A stretch of DNA of 64,000 nucleotides from Heloderma charlesbogerti (taxonomy: Eukaryota > Chordata > Lepidosauria > Squamata > Helodermatidae), in assembly GCA_026122225.1 (NCBI GenBank), contig JANEZZ010002682.1, forward strand, positions 186,001 through 250,000, given 5' to 3'. Shown piece after piece: positions 10,500 through 20,860 of the stretch. Made by a program: the position numbers and the translations under genes. The notes under the pieces were generated by a model that did no database searches, was not told the DNA's origin, and saw only the letters and a list, made by a program, of their open reading frames with translations. Positions within the stretch are counted from its first letter, which is position 1. Every line of letters begins with the position of its first letter.

Positions 10500-11110
10500 C
10501 CCCTGGAAATCTGGACCATTCCACACGGGGACTGGAATCTCCTTGGCCCTTTGGGAAGGAGCGGGAAAGACGTGCGCTTTCGGCTGCTTCGGACGTGCTG
10601 ACACGACCTGGAGGATTCGTCCGCCCCCAGCAGCCAAATGGTTGCAGCCAAGGCCAGCCCAGTTCAGTCGTCGCCCCCTCCCCAAGGCCGGGCCCAAGCC
10701 TCAAGGCAGGGGCTGTCCGTGGGGCAGCAGAGCCCTCCGGCTCTGCGCACGGGAGCAGCGTCCAGGGGAAGCGGAAGGCCGGGGCGGCCGGAGCGCCCGC
10801 GGCCTCTCCTTTTCTCCGGCTTCCCGGGCCTGGGAGAGAAGGAGGAGGAGAGGAAGGGGGAGGAGGAGCCGCCGCCCGGGCCATGGCAGAGCGCGGAGCT
10901 CCGGCGGACAAAGGGAGCCGCCCGGCGGCTGGCAGAAGAGCGGCGGCGATCTGCCGGGAGCGCCCCAAGGACGCCGCGGAGGTGAGTGGGCAGAGCGAAG
11001 GAAGGAAGGAGAGGTGCCGGAGCTCACGTCCCGGGAGGGAGGGAGGGAGGGAGGGAGGGGGCACTCTGTACATGGTCAAGGAACGCCCGCCGCTGCGCTC
11101 TTAACGCAGG
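10500..11110 (+). promoter_or_regulatory. PHETA1: CpG island 2, PHETA1 promoter and first exon
   Basis: This is a strong G+C and CpG-rich island on the same strand as, and upstream of, the PHETA1 coding exon. A consensus donor, GCGGAG|GTGAGT, lies at 10981|10982. The matching acceptor, TTTCATTTCAAG|GTGTGAG, lies at 24866|24867. The transcription start cannot be placed. A GGGA tetranucleotide run lies just downstream at about 11034-11059. Long frames on both strands are composition artefacts. The intron would be about 13.9 kb and contain the CR1 element. Confidence 0.65.
10883..10981 (+). promoter_or_regulatory. Upstream ORF in the PHETA1 leader (first-exon part)
   Basis: An ATG at 10883 sits in an ideal context (GGGCCATGG). 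It reads 33 codons, 'MAERGAPADKGSRPAAGRR' and onward, to the donor in phase 0. Joined to the acceptor at 24867, the next codons are GTG TGA, so the frame stops at 24870-24872, six bases before the PHETA1 ATG at 24879. It is therefore a uORF of 34 codons rather than an N-terminal extension, provided no other exon lies between. Translation is inferred. Confidence 0.5.
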
Positions 11111-11844
11111 ATCATGGGAACCCGCCGGCCCTGGGAAGGGTGACGGGGAAGGCTCTGGGGCTAAGCTTCAGGACGCATGACCGCATTGGCTCCCTTGTTA
11201 CCCTCTTCTTTCCCTCCCTCTGCTGTCCCCTGATGACACCCCCACTGTAGGATGTAAGCTTCTGGGGGCCAGAGACCTTATATACCGCTGATGTTTCTTG
11301 GTAATAATGCACTAGGGCCACTGATGATGCGCGTGTGTGCAAGCAACCATACCTACACATATATGCATACATGCCTTGAATATGTTTAGATAGATTCAAG
11401 AACAAATGCACGCACGCACGGCCACCCATGTGCGTGTGTATTTCTTTGTTTACCTAATGTGTTTTTGGATGCACCCCTCCACTCGATGCATGCTGGAGGC
11501 GATTTACAAAAAAAACCATGGTACAAACAATAAAATACAACTGTTTCCCCAACTGTTTCCCCCAACTCCCTCTTAAAAAACTAAAACAGAACTGATCAAA
11601 TACGTACACTGCAGTAAAATAAGGGAAGCTAACTAAAATTCAAGAGCGGCATTAATTACTAAATTGACGGAACAGCGTAGGGTTTGGGTTTTTTTTACCA
11701 GGCATCTAAAGGCCAGTAGCAAGAGAGCCAACCTACCCTCGTCACCCTGGGGTGGGGGTCCCACAACCGGGGTGGTGCTGCTGCACAGAAGGCCCAGTCT
11801 GGGGTTGCCCCCAGTCTCACCTCTCTGGGACTGTTTTGAGATGG
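11111..11844. other. PHETA1 intron, no gene recognised
   Basis: The stretch starts G+C-rich, then becomes A/T-rich with an A-rich LINE/SINE-like tail near 11500-11600. No supported coding sequence. Confidence 0.4.
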
Positions 11845-12065
11845 AGGGTGCCTTGCGCTACCACTTAGAAGGCCTTGTGCAGCTATTCTGTCTTTAATGG
11901 GTTTTCTATAGTAAGAAAAATGACAGGAGAAGCTGTAGGAAAACATGGGTGGGTGATGAGTGTAAGATGCCATTGTCTGGACCCCTGGTGAAATTCCAGG
12001 AATGAATTGGGCTGATGGTGTGATAAAAGCCTCATCTGGAAAGACCCTTGGAGGTGGGACACACA
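11845..12065 (-). mobile_element. MITE family 2 (TTCCAGATGAGG terminus), copy 1
   Basis: On the minus strand it starts CCAAGGGTCTTTCCAGATGA and carries ATTCATTCCTGGAATTTCA, GGGGTCCAGACA, AGAATAGCTGCACAAGGCC and the inverted end CCATCTCAAAACAG. The same blocks occur in order at 14112-14350 and 31935-32165. It has no coding capacity. Confidence 0.65.
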
Positions 12066-12459
12066 ACAGAGCTTCAAACGTGTGTGTATCTGTATTCAAA
12101 ACACACACATGAAGAATGCATCCATATCATATGCACATGTATGCAATAGGAGTATATGTCTATAGAGATCAGTTTATACACGCACATCATTGGAGAGGGA
12201 AATATAAATTTTTTATGTGTTATGTATCTGAGCTGGAGTTGGCTTTGTTGATCTTATGTTGGAATTCAGAATTTCCAGCATCAAGGTGAGGTACGTAGGA
12301 GACATTCAAGTATATGAAAAAATGGACCGAAGAGAATCCATCCAGAACTAGGGGTGCAATGAAAGGATTTCCTGCTAGGAAAAACTAAAGTGTTTGGGGC
12401 TTTTTAGTTCTGAGAAAAAGAGACTAGGGGAGGGAGAGGTCATGATAGAGGTTTTATAC

Positions 12460-12595
12460 ATTTATGAATGTTTATTTTATTTATTAAGTTTATCTCCTGC
12501 TGTCGCTCAAGGTGGATAACCATGATCAAGTGCAGATAAAAAGAGAATTTTGATTAAAATATAAAAACAAATAAATTAAAAACACAGCAGTGTTC
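12460..12595 (-). mobile_element. Probable LINE/SINE 3' tail fragment
   Basis: TTTATTTTATTTATTAAGTT is followed by a TCGCTCAAGGTGG block and an A-rich unit, as in the tail fragments near 5751 and 60053. Confidence 0.35.
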
Positions 12596-12734
12596 TCTCT
12601 TGCCCCCTCATATAAAACAAGAATTCTGGATCAACTAGTTAAACTGATGGGCTTGGGATTGAGGACAGACAGGAGGACCTAATTAGTTCACGGAATACCC
12701 TGCCACCTGATCTGGGGATGGCCACTGACTTGGG

Positions 12735-13133
12735 CACAATCCTAACTAGACCCCGGAGGCGACCGCCTATCCAAAGCAAGGCAGGAGAGGCACAGGGGGA
12801 TCGTTCCCTCCGCACCTCTCCTGCCTTGCCCTTTTTAGCTAGACAGCCGTTTTCGGCTGTCTAGCAGCGAGGGGGCCAACGGGGAGAGGAAGCTGCCCTA
12901 GGATGTGTCTTATGCGCAGCTCTGCTCTCCCCATCCCCTTTCAGTCACTCCGCGCTCATCTTCTGAGCACAGAGGTCAGGGCTTCTCCATGTTACCTCTG
13001 AGGCAGCGTGGATGAGGGGGGAGGTTGGATTTCTGGGAACCGCCCTCAGAGCGTGGGCTCCGAGGTCAGTTCCCGGAATACAGCATATCCTATGGCCCAC
13101 GAGACAGTGTCTAGTGGCCATAGGATTGCTCCC
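12735..13133. mobile_element. Long MITE (~400 bp) with GTGCAATCCTA terminus, complete copy
   Basis: The left end GGGCACAATCCTAACTAG and the right end GGCCATAGGATTGCTCCCTTA are inverted. It contains GGAGGCGACCGCCTATCC, GCACCTCTCCTGCCTTGC and the hairpin CTAGACAGCCG...CGGCTGTCTAGC. The opposite-strand relative at 49300-49722 has the same blocks reversed, and 19070-19525 has them in part. TTG and TTA lie at the left and right ends, compatible with a 3-bp TWA target. No frame is recognisable. Confidence 0.75.
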
Positions 13134-13330
13134 TTAGACGGCTTTCAGAGGAGACTAGACAAATCCATGGAGGAGGAGGAGAAGAGGTCTGCCCAAGGCT
13201 AATGGCGAAATGGAGCATCCATGCAGAGGAGCAGAATACCTCTGAGTACCAGATGCCCCAAGGGCAAAGCATCACCAGCGGGCTGCTCCCCCCATATCCT
13301 GCTTGTGGCCTTCCCAGAGGCATTCTGGGT
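13134..13330 (+). mobile_element. CR1/L3-like LINE 3' fragment
   Basis: The frame 'DGFQRRLDKSMEEEE' matches 'DGFKRRLDKFMEEKA' of the copy at 28600-28985. It is followed by a degenerate 3'UTR. Confidence 0.6.
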
Positions 13331-13555
13331 AGCCACTGTGGGAAGGAAGCAGCATAACTGGACATACTTCCATGTGTTTTAGCAGGTGTTTATGTTTCCT
13401 TGTCAGTTTTACTGGGGACACGTAGACGCAGGTCACATTGGCTGGCAGTCTGATACCTAGCAGTTCACTTCACAAAAGGCTGGATCCAGACTATGTTAGT
13501 CATGTATGAGTAACTTGCCCCATTGATTTCAATGGAGTAAAGCATGACTGACTAA

Positions 13556-13652
13556 GGATGCAATCCTATGCATGTTTAGACATGCTGGCTGGGGAATGCT
13601 GGAAGTTGTAGGATGTTTTTCTGTCTACACAAGTATAGGATTGTTCCCTAAG
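13556..13652. mobile_element. Short palindromic MITE (GTGCAATCC terminus)
   Basis: The left end TAAGGATGCAATCCTATGCA and the right end GTATAGGATTGTTCCCTAA are inverted and flanked on both sides by TAA. One inner arm (the ACTCCCAGC side) is deleted, so the central hairpin is half-size. Confidence 0.75.
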
Positions 13653-14111
13653 AGGGCAATCCTATGTTCTCTGAGTGCAGCCTCCAATATCAGAAACTTC
13701 ACTCTGTTCTATGCTCTGTCAGCGCTTGCTGACAGGGCAGAAGTGTGGTGGGTGGAGGGGCATGTGATATTTGTCTTCCGTCCTTGGATGGAGGAAAAAT
13801 AATTCCCTCCCATTGCTGGCAATGAGAGGGAAACATTTAGATGCGCTCTTGAGTGCACCTGAATGTTTCCTGGGAATGTGGGCGTGGTTGGGAGCTGGGA
13901 GCTCTTAGGATTCCTTGGATCCTCACTCCCTGCCCCCCAGTATGCCCCCCAAATGCCCATCCCCCCCATGAGGTCGGAGTTCCACGGAGCCTGGCATGGG
14001 ACTCTGACATCAGCAATAAACCTCTGAGGTCAGAACTCTGTCTATAGCCTCAGATGTGTTTTCTTGAAGAATCCCAAGGCTTCTGGGACACCACCTAGGG
14101 CCCATCGGATT
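13653..14111. other. PHETA1 intron, nothing recognised
   Basis: A GAGGGCAATCCTATG motif at 13652-13666 is an isolated MITE-end-like word. No coding or repeat structure is supported beyond that. Confidence 0.4.
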
Positions 14112-14350
14112 CCTCTCTTAGGGTGCTTCGAGATGAGGCTTTTTTCTTCTTTTTTCTCTGCAATTGCCTGACTTCATTCATGGAATTTTATGGGTGGTCC
14201 AGACATCTTTATCTTCAGTTTGTAGCCCTCCTGTGTTTTCCCTTCCCTTCTTCAGTCTTTTTTGTTACCGGAATACATCCATTCAGGAAGAAAAGTTGGA
14301 ATAGCTGCATAATGCCTTTTGTTTTTTTGTGGTAGGAGTCCCCCATCTGG
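14112..14350 (+). mobile_element. MITE family 2 (TTCCAGATGAGG terminus), copy 2
   Basis: The left end GGGTGCTTCGAGATGAGGC is inverted at the right as CCCCATCTGGAAGCACTTGG, giving 14 of about 16 matching positions. Inside are TTCATTCATGGAATTTTATG, GGTCCAGACATC, CTTCAGTTTGTAGCCCTCC and AATAGCTGCATAATGCC, as in the other two copies. Confidence 0.7.
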
Positions 14351-14816
14351 AAGCACTTGGTAATTGGGGGGGGGCAGGAACTCCAATGATGGGAGCAAAC
14401 TAAGCACTAAAGCCAAATGGAATCTTTCATCTGACAGAGCGAAATCACGGAAGTTTAATCATTAATGTGCATAAATACATCTATGCACCATTCTGCACTC
14501 ACAGAAAAGGTTGTTAATGGGTAGATACAATACATCCTTAGGGATGAATTGGGGGTTCTTAATGGTTTTGCCTTAACACCATGTACTGAAAAATTCAATC
14601 CTGCTTATAATAGGGTGATTAAGGGGTGTTAATGAATAACTTTTTAAAAAAAATATTTTAATTTTTTATTTTAACTAACTTTTTTCCATTTATTTGTCTT
14701 GTAACACACACTTTCACACCAGTGGGACTCTGCTTTTAACCTCTACTGAGTAGAGGAACAGGCACAGGCTAGTCTAGAACAATCACAAAGCTAGACACAA
14801 AAAGGGAAAAGAGGCT

Positions 14817-15841
14817 ATGGAAGGACAAGACTCTCCAGTGGTGGTGACCTGCAAGGTGTGTGCAATGTTTGTTTTCTTGCCGGAGAACAACATGGCCTAC
14901 ACCTGCAACAAGTGCAAGTTGATCACGCTGCTGGAGGAAAAAGTAAGTGGACTGGAGCGGCGACTGTCACCCTCCGGGGAATAAGAGAACACGAAGAGTT
15001 CTTGGACAGAATGGGAGAACTACAGCAGCAAAGGGCAGACCAGAAGCTTGAAGAGCAACAGCAAGATGAGGCAGTGGGAAATGCTGAGGTGAAGAAAAAT
15101 GGAATAGAGGATACTCCTTGGAAAAGGGTGACAGTTAGGAGAAGAAGAACTAGACGCCACTCTGCACCGGTGGAAGCAGTGGAGCTGTGGAACCGATTCC
15201 AGGTACTTGCGGATGAGACTGGAGGACAGCCTGGAGAGGGAGAATCACAGGGGAACCTGCATGAGAGTGAGCAAGAGGCTGAAGGTCAGTCAAACAGAGG
15301 CGATGAAACCCAGGCCTACAAGAAGAAGAAGAGAAGAGTGGTAGTAGTGGGAGACTCCTTGCTGCGTGGGGTCGAGACCCAAGTATGTCGCGAAGACCCA
15401 TGGACTCGCCAGGTCTGTTGTCTCCCGGGAGGACAGATTAGAGACGTGACTGAAAGGTTGCCTGCACTCATAAAGCCCACTGACAGGTATCCCTTTCTTC
15501 TCATCCATGTGGGAACAAATGATACCGCCAACCGGAGCTACGAAGAGATCACATCAGACTTTGAAGCTTTGGGAAGGAAACTCAAGAACTTTGGGGCCCA
15601 GATAGTTTTCTCATCCATCCTTCCAGTAGTTAGAAGAGGGATAGAAAGGGAACGAAAAATACTCCGGGTGAATGACTGGCTACGAAGGTGGTGCCGACGA
15701 GAGAGATTTGGATTCTGGGACCACGGGCTATACTTCCTGGAAGATGGGCTGTTGGCTAGGGATGGGTTGCACCTCACAAAGGATGGGAAGAATGTGTTTG
15801 GCCACAGCATGAAGAACTTCATCAGGAGGGCTTTAAACTGA
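14817..15841 (+). CDS. CR1 ORF1 protein: zinc-finger-like N-terminus and SGNH/GDSL esterase domain, one frameshift
   Basis: An ATG at 14817 opens a frame with CKVC...CNKC, a C-x2-C pair resembling a zinc knuckle, and a short coiled coil, 'LLEEKVSGLERRL'. Around 14978 the frame must shift by one base to join the open frame that runs to the TGA at 15839-15841. The second part begins 'GIREHEEFLDRMGELQQ' and has basic stretches. It then has an esterase-type domain with VVVGDSLLRG (nucleophile Ser), HVGTND and DGLHLT (Asp/His), the SGNH pattern known from CR1-group ORF1 proteins. In the family, ORF1 binds RNA and helps form the retrotransposition particle. The frameshift means this copy is probably defective in ORF1 unless it is an assembly error. 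Confidence 0.85.
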
Positions 15842-15864
15842 ATCCTACGGGGAAGGGAGATGTA

Positions 15865-18657
15865 ATGTTGGGGGTAACGATGGACATAGGCGCATGCACT
15901 GCAACGGAGAGAACAGCTCGGATAGCGCCCAGTAATAGTCTTCAGACACATGTAGGAAGAAAGCCAGACTATGAAGCACATGGTCTTCGATGTCTATATA
16001 CTAATGCCCAGAGTATGGGAAACAAACAGAACGAACTTGAACTCTTAATACAAGAGGGAAATTATGACCTGATAGGTATAACTGAGACTTGGTGGGATGA
16101 CTCTCATGACTGGAATACAGCAATTGAAGGATATAACTTGTTCAAAAAGAACAGGAGGAACAGAAAGGGAGGTGGGGTTGCACTGTATGTGAAAAATATA
16201 TATCTCTGCACAGAAATACAGGAGGAGGAGCTTGGTAGCCCCATCGAGAGCATCTGGGTTGAAATAAATGGAGCAAAGAATAAAAGGAACCTGGTGGTCG
16301 GAGTCTATTACCGGCCACCCAATCAAGGAGAAGACAAGGATGAAACTTTTGAAAAGCAAATAGCCAATGTTTTAAGGAAGCATGATGTAGTAGTAATGGG
16401 GGACTTCAATTTCCCCGATATTTGTTGGGAGACAAATTCTGCAAAACATGGCCCCTCCAGGAAATTCCTGACTTGTGTGGTGGATAACTTCCTCCTACAG
16501 AAAGTAGAGGAAGGAACTAGAGGATGGGCTATCCTTGACTTGATCCTAACCAACAGAGATGACTTAGTGGATAAAGTAGCACTTACAGGAACTCTGGGGG
16601 AAAGCGACCATGTTGTACTTGAGTTCTTGGTTCTAAGGGAAGCAAGAGCCGAGTGTAGTCAAATGCGTACCCTGGATTTTAGGAAAGCTGATTTTCATAA
16701 ACTCAGAACAATGATCAGTAAGGTCCCATGGCAAGCAATGCTAGCGAGAAAAGGAGTCCAAGATGGGTGGGAGCTTTTAAAAAAGGAAATTCTCAAGGCA
16801 CAATCACAAGCAATTCCAACAAGAAGAAAAGGTGGAAGACAACAGAAGAAGCCAATGTGGCTTCACAATAAGCTTAGGGATGACCTGAAAACAAAAAAGG
16901 ACACATATAGGAAGTGGAAAGAAGGCCAAGCAACAAAGGAAGAGTACAGGCAGATAGCACAGAATTGCAGGGATGGCGTCAGGAAGGCTAAAGCTGAGAA
17001 TGAGCTGAGGTTAGCAAGGGATGCTAAAAACAACAAAAAGGCTTTCTTCAGCTACGTGCATAGTAAAAGGCAGAGGAAAGAAATGGTGGTTCAGCTATTA
17101 AATAAGGATGGCAAAACGATAACAGATGACAAAGAAAAGGCAGAGGTGCTCAATTCCTACTTTGGCTCAGTCTTCTCCCAAAAGAGGGTCTATGACCCCC
17201 CTGGCAAAGGCGAAGTACAGGCTGAAGGGGCAGGATTGCAGCTTGAGATCGACAGGCATATGGTCAAGGAACACCTCATTACTTTGAATGAGTTCAAATC
17301 TCCAGGGCCAGATGAACTGCACCCTAGAGGAATAAAGGAACTGGCAGAAGAACTCTCAGAACCGCTGTCTATTCTCTTTGAGAAATCATGGAGGACGGGG
17401 GAAGTGCCAGATGACTGGAGGAGGGCTAACGTTGTCCCTATCTTCAAAAAGGGTAAAAAGGAGGAACCTGGGAACTACAGACCAGTCAGTCTGACATCAA
17501 TCCCTGGGAAAATTCTGGAGCAGATCATAAAGCAATCCATCTGGAAGCACCTTGACAACAATGCCGTGATTACTCGAAGCCATCATGGATTTGTCAAAAA
17601 CAAGTCCTGCCAGACAAATCTGATCTCATTTTTTGATCAAGTAACCTCCCTTGTAGACCGTGGGAATGCTGTAGACATCATATACCTCGACTTCAGCAAA
17701 GCTTTCGACAAAGTGCCCCATGATATCCTGATGAGCAAACTAGCTCAAAGTGGGCTAGATGAAACAACGATCCGGTGGATCCACAGTTGGCTACAGAATC
17801 GAACTCAAAGAGTGCTTCTCAATGGGACCTTCTCAAACTGGGCAGAGGTAAGGAGTGGGGTACCGCAGGGCTCAGTCCTGGGCCCAGTGCTCTTCAACGT
17901 TTTTATTAATGACTCGGAGGAGGAGGTGCAGGGAATGCTGATCAAATTTGCAGATGACACAAAATTGGGAGGGATAGCTAATACTTTGGAAGACAGAAAC
18001 AAAATTCAAAGTGATCTGGATAGACTGGAGCATTGGGCAGAAAACAACAGAATAGTGTTTAAGAGGGATAAATGCCAAATTCTGCACCTAGGAAAAAGAA
18101 ACCAAATGCACAGTTACAAGATGGGGGATACGTGGCTCAACCACACTACAAGCGAGAAGGATCTTGGAATTGTTGTCGATCACAAGCTGAATATGAGCCA
18201 ACAATGTGATGTGGCTGCAAAAAAAGCAAATGCTATTTTGGGCTGCATTCATAGAAGCATCGCTTCCAAATCCCGGGAAGTACTAGTTCCCCTCTACTCA
18301 GCACTGGTTAGGCCTCATCTGGAGTACTGTGTCCAGTTCTGGGCATCACACTTGAAGAAGGATGCAGACAAACTGGAGAGGGTTCAGAGGAGGGCAACAA
18401 AGATGATCAGGGGACTGGAAACAAAGCCCTATGAAGAGAGACTGAAAGAACTGGGCATGTTTAGCCTTGAGAAGAGAAGACTGAGGGGAGATATGATAGC
18501 ACTCTTCAAGTACTTGAAAGGTTGTCACATAGAAGAAGGCCAGGATCTCTTCTTGATCATCCCAGGGTGCAGGACACGGAATAATGGGCTTAAGTTACAG
18601 GAAGCCAGATTCTGGCTGAACATCAGGAAAAACTTCCTGACTGTAAGAGCAATATGA
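15865..18657 (+). CDS. CR1 ORF2 protein: AP-endonuclease and reverse transcriptase, intact frame
   Basis: The 930-codon frame begins 23 bases after ORF1 stops. The endonuclease part shows 'LYTNAQSMGNKQNELE', GITETWW, MGDFNFPDI and GESDHVV, the usual order of apurinic-type endonuclease motifs. The reverse transcriptase part shows 'YRPVSLTSIPGKILEQ', the catalytic YLDFSKAFDKVPH, the [14 protein letters not shown] block and the catalytic FADDTKLGG. The C-terminal region ends near 'RKNFLTVRAI'. All catalytic aspartates seen in the family appear present. One odd spot is FINDSEEEV, where CR1 copies usually have an acidic/Leu residue in place of Ser. The protein nicks target DNA and primes reverse transcription of its own RNA. 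The length is close to that of full CR1 ORF2. Confidence 0.95.
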   Translation: MLGVTMDIGACTATERTARIAPSNSLQTHVGRKPDYEAHGLRCLYTNAQSMGNKQNELELLIQEGNYDLIGITETWWDDSHDWNTAIEGYNLFKKNRRNRKGGGVALYVKNIYLCTEIQEEELGSPIESIWVEINGAKNKRNLVVGVYYRPPNQGEDKDETFEKQIANVLRKHDVVVMGDFNFPDICWETNSAKHGPSRKFLTCVVDNFLLQKVEEGTRGWAILDLILTNRDDLVDKVALTGTLGESDHVVLEFLVLREARAECSQMRTLDFRKADFHKLRTMISKVPWQAMLARKGVQDGWELLKKEILKAQSQAIPTRRKGGRQQKKPMWLHNKLRDDLKTKKDTYRKWKEGQATKEEYRQIAQNCRDGVRKAKAENELRLARDAKNNKKAFFSYVHSKRQRKEMVVQLLNKDGKTITDDKEKAEVLNSYFGSVFSQKRVYDPPGKGEVQAEGAGLQLEIDRHMVKEHLITLNEFKSPGPDELHPRGIKELAEELSEPLSILFEKSWRTGEVPDDWRRANVVPIFKKGKKEEPGNYRPVSLTSIPGKILEQIIKQSIWKHLDNNAVITRSHHGFVKNKSCQTNLISFFDQVTSLVDRGNAVDIIYLDFSKAFDKVPHDILMSKLAQSGLDETTIRWIHSWLQNRTQRVLLNGTFSNWAEVRSGVPQGSVLGPVLFNVFINDSEEEVQGMLIKFADDTKLGGIANTLEDRNKIQSDLDRLEHWAENNRIVFKRDKCQILHLGKRNQMHSYKMGDTWLNHTTSEKDLGIVVDHKLNMSQQCDVAAKKANAILGCIHRSIASKSREVLVPLYSALVRPHLEYCVQFWASHLKKDADKLERVQRRATKMIRGLETKPYEERLKELGMFSLEKRRLRGDMIALFKYLKGCHIEEGQDLFLIIPGCRTRNNGLKLQEARFWLNIRKNFLTVRAI

Positions 18658-18842
18658 CAGTGGAACCAATTCCCTGGGGAGGTGGCGGGCTCTCCCACAC
18701 TGGAGGCCTTCAAGACGAGGCTGGACAGCCATTTGTCAGGGATGCTCTGACTTGGATTCCTGCATTGTGCAGGGGGTTGGACTCGATGGCCTTGTAGGCC
18801 CCTTCCAGCCCTACTATTCTATGATTCTATGATTCTATGAAC

Positions 18843-18952
18843 TTGTTGTTGTTCAGTCGTTAAGTTGTGTCTGACTCTTCGTGACCCCATGGACCATAGC
18901 ACGCCAGGCCTTCCTGTCCTCCACTCTCTCCCGGAGTGTGCTCAAGTTCATT
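18843..18952 (-). mobile_element. BovB LINE 3' end fragment, very short
   Basis: TTGTTGTTGTTCAGTCGTTA, then CTCTTCGTGACCCCATGGAC and CTCTCCCGGAGTGTGCTC, is the reverse complement of the BovB 3' end. It abuts the CR1 octamer tail. Confidence 0.85.
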
Positions 18953-19069
18953 AACGAGTAACTAGTCCATATTAAATCATCTCGAACATGGCGCTCAGGA
19001 AAGTTTAATGAAGACTGTCACCCAACAAAAGAAAATAGTTGCTTAATTGCATGAATTTTAATAGGTTAA

Positions 19070-19525
19070 TTAGGGTGCAATCCTATGGCCGCTACACAGT
19101 GGCTAGATGGCCAAAGGATTTTGTTTGTTTGTTTTCTGGGAACCGAGTTCGGAGCCAGCACTCCAAGCTCGATTCCCAGAAATCCCCCTCCCTGCCCCCT
19201 CCCTCACTGTCTTGTAGGTAGTGTGGTTCATCCCCGGCTCTGTGTTCGTAAGAGCGGCAGGGGAAAGGGGGGCGTTCCCAGGGGCAGGGAGTGGAGGGGA
19301 TGGCAGAAGCGCTGTTATGACGCTTCCTATGCACTGTCTGGCCTCTGCCCCCCCCCCACTCCAAGGCACCCTGGCTAGACAGCCTAAATCGGCCGTCTAG
19401 CTGCAAATGCAGGGCAGCTGGAGCACGAAGGAGAAGATCCCTTCCTCACTTTGCCCGCCCTGCATTGGATAGTTGGTCGCCTCTGAGTTTGGAGGTGGCA
19501 GACTTCCCCCATACAGTTGCGCCCT
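19070..19525. mobile_element. Long MITE (~450 bp) with GTGCAATCCTA terminus, degenerate copy
   Basis: The left end AGGGTGCAATCCTATGGCCG and inner words CTAGACAGCC...CGGCCGTCTAGC and GTTGGTCGCCTCTGAGT correspond to the complete copy at 12735-13133 in inverse orientation. The right end, TGCGCCCTTAGTT, is decayed. Confidence 0.65.
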
Positions 19526-20299
19526 TAGTTAATTTAACGTCAAAGGTTTGCATATGAATAAAACAATAGTTTTGGAGAAAAAGAAGCATAGACATTTGGG
19601 GTGAATTCAACAATGACCAAATGAAAGGAAAGCTTGTGCAATGGATCTTTCCCTTCCCCTGCATCCTTCTGTACCCTCCCTGCCCAGCCTCTCTAGACAG
19701 GGAGGCATACTGAGCGTTGTAGAACTGTGTCTTATAGGCCTGTGGTGGGAGGGGAGCATCTCCCAACAGCAGGCGCATGAGTCTTGCACCACTTGTGCAA
19801 GGTCCCTAGTTTCATGATGCGAATGAAGGAGCGTACAGGCAGCATGAGTTACACAGTCATTTGACACTGAAATGACTGCGTGCCCTCACACTGGATGCTG
19901 TTGCATCCCAGATCATCTCTACGGAGGCAAAATAATTGCCTCAGTGGTGAAAACAGGACACTTGGTATTACTACTTTGACAAAGACAGATTTAAAGAGAG
20001 GCCTGCATGACCAGTGAGAAAACCCAAATCTTTCTTTTTTGAAATGAAATGTCCTCCTCCTACTGGGTTTAGGACTGCAGTTTATCAGCCTGATCATAGA
20101 CATTTATATGAAAGTAAATCCCACTGTCAATGAGATTCCTCCTAAGAAAGGGGGAATTGCCTTTCCTGATGTATTACTTACTACCTGTGGTTTTTATTAA
20201 GTACTGATATTTTTTAAAAAAATTAAATGTAAAAACATCTGCCCCAGTGAATGAGGGACTCCCTTTTAATCAAAGTAGATTAGTTGATTATCCTAACCC
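19526..20299. other. PHETA1 intron, nothing recognised
   Basis: The stretch is A/T-rich with short chance frames. No repeat or gene is supported. Confidence 0.35.
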
Positions 20300-20637
20300 A
20301 GCAGTAGGCAACTTTCTTGGGCTGTGGGCACATTTGGCAGTTTGATAAGCTGTCCTGGGCACCACCACAAAATGGCTGCCACAGGAGGCATGGCAAAGGA
20401 CAGGTAACCTGCCCCAAAGACTGAAAACAAGGCAAAGGTGGGGTCTGAACCCCAACACGCTAAGCAACTCCTTTGAACCCACAGTTTTCAGCCCCAACAG
20501 AAACCTATTTCACAGCAGTCCCAGCTGCTTGTAAGAAAATGTGTTTTTAAAAAAAATAAAATGGGAGGGGGTAGGGCACCTTGGCAGATGCACCCGGGTG
20601 CATTGGAGCCCACGGGCACCATGTTGCCTACCCCTTC
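20300..20637. mobile_element. hAT-like non-autonomous element (GTAGGCAAC terminus)
   Basis: The left end CAGCAGTAGGCAACTTTC with GGGCTGTGGGCAC is inverted at the right as GGAGCCCACGGGCACC...GTTGCCTACCCC. The terminal pattern fits a hAT-type MITE about 340 bp long. Confidence 0.6.
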
Positions 20638-20751
20638 CCTAACTGAATAATTGACTAAGCATTACAGTCCTCCTAATTATGAGCTATGTTTGTTGTTTGA
20701 CCTGCCTTATTGATTATTAAATATGCCCTTTATGAACTTTGATTGCTTAAA

Positions 20752-20860
20752 CCACAGGTGGGCAACCTGAGGTCCACAGGCCACATCTGGCCCTTACCTG
20801 GTCTCCATGCAGCCCGGGGAGCCCTGTCCACTTTCTCCTGCTACCCAGCTGATTGGCCAT
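20752..20860 (+). mobile_element. hAT-like element fragment (one end)
   Basis: CCACAGGTGGGCAACCTGAG followed by CCACATCTGGCCC resembles one hAT terminus. No opposite end was found. Confidence 0.45.

Larger units (their letters stand above)
14740..18840 (+). mobile_element. Near full-length CR1 LINE, two ORFs, octamer tail
   Basis: The element carries a 5' region, ORF1 (zinc-knuckle-like N-terminus plus SGNH esterase), ORF2 (endonuclease plus reverse transcriptase), a 3'UTR and a 3' tail of ATTCTATG repeats ending at about 18840. The 5' edge is not certain. ORF2 is uninterrupted over 930 codons and ORF1 has one apparent frameshift, so the copy is young. Shorter truncated copies of the same family lie at 3926, 21557, 32388 (minus) and 39345. 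It sits in the PHETA1 intron in the gene's own orientation. Confidence 0.93.

Noticed and set aside
10883..10981. Exon 1 as an N-terminal coding extension of PHETA1
   Set aside because: The joined frame meets TGA at 24870 before the PHETA1 ATG.
10543..11250. Several 115-235-codon frames across CpG island 2
   Set aside because: These are overlapping frames of high-GC sequence. Only the short Kozak-context frame ending at the donor is plausible, and it ends as a uORF.
15538..16553. Minus-strand frames opposite the CR1 ORFs
   Set aside because: They are shadows of the CR1 coding frames.
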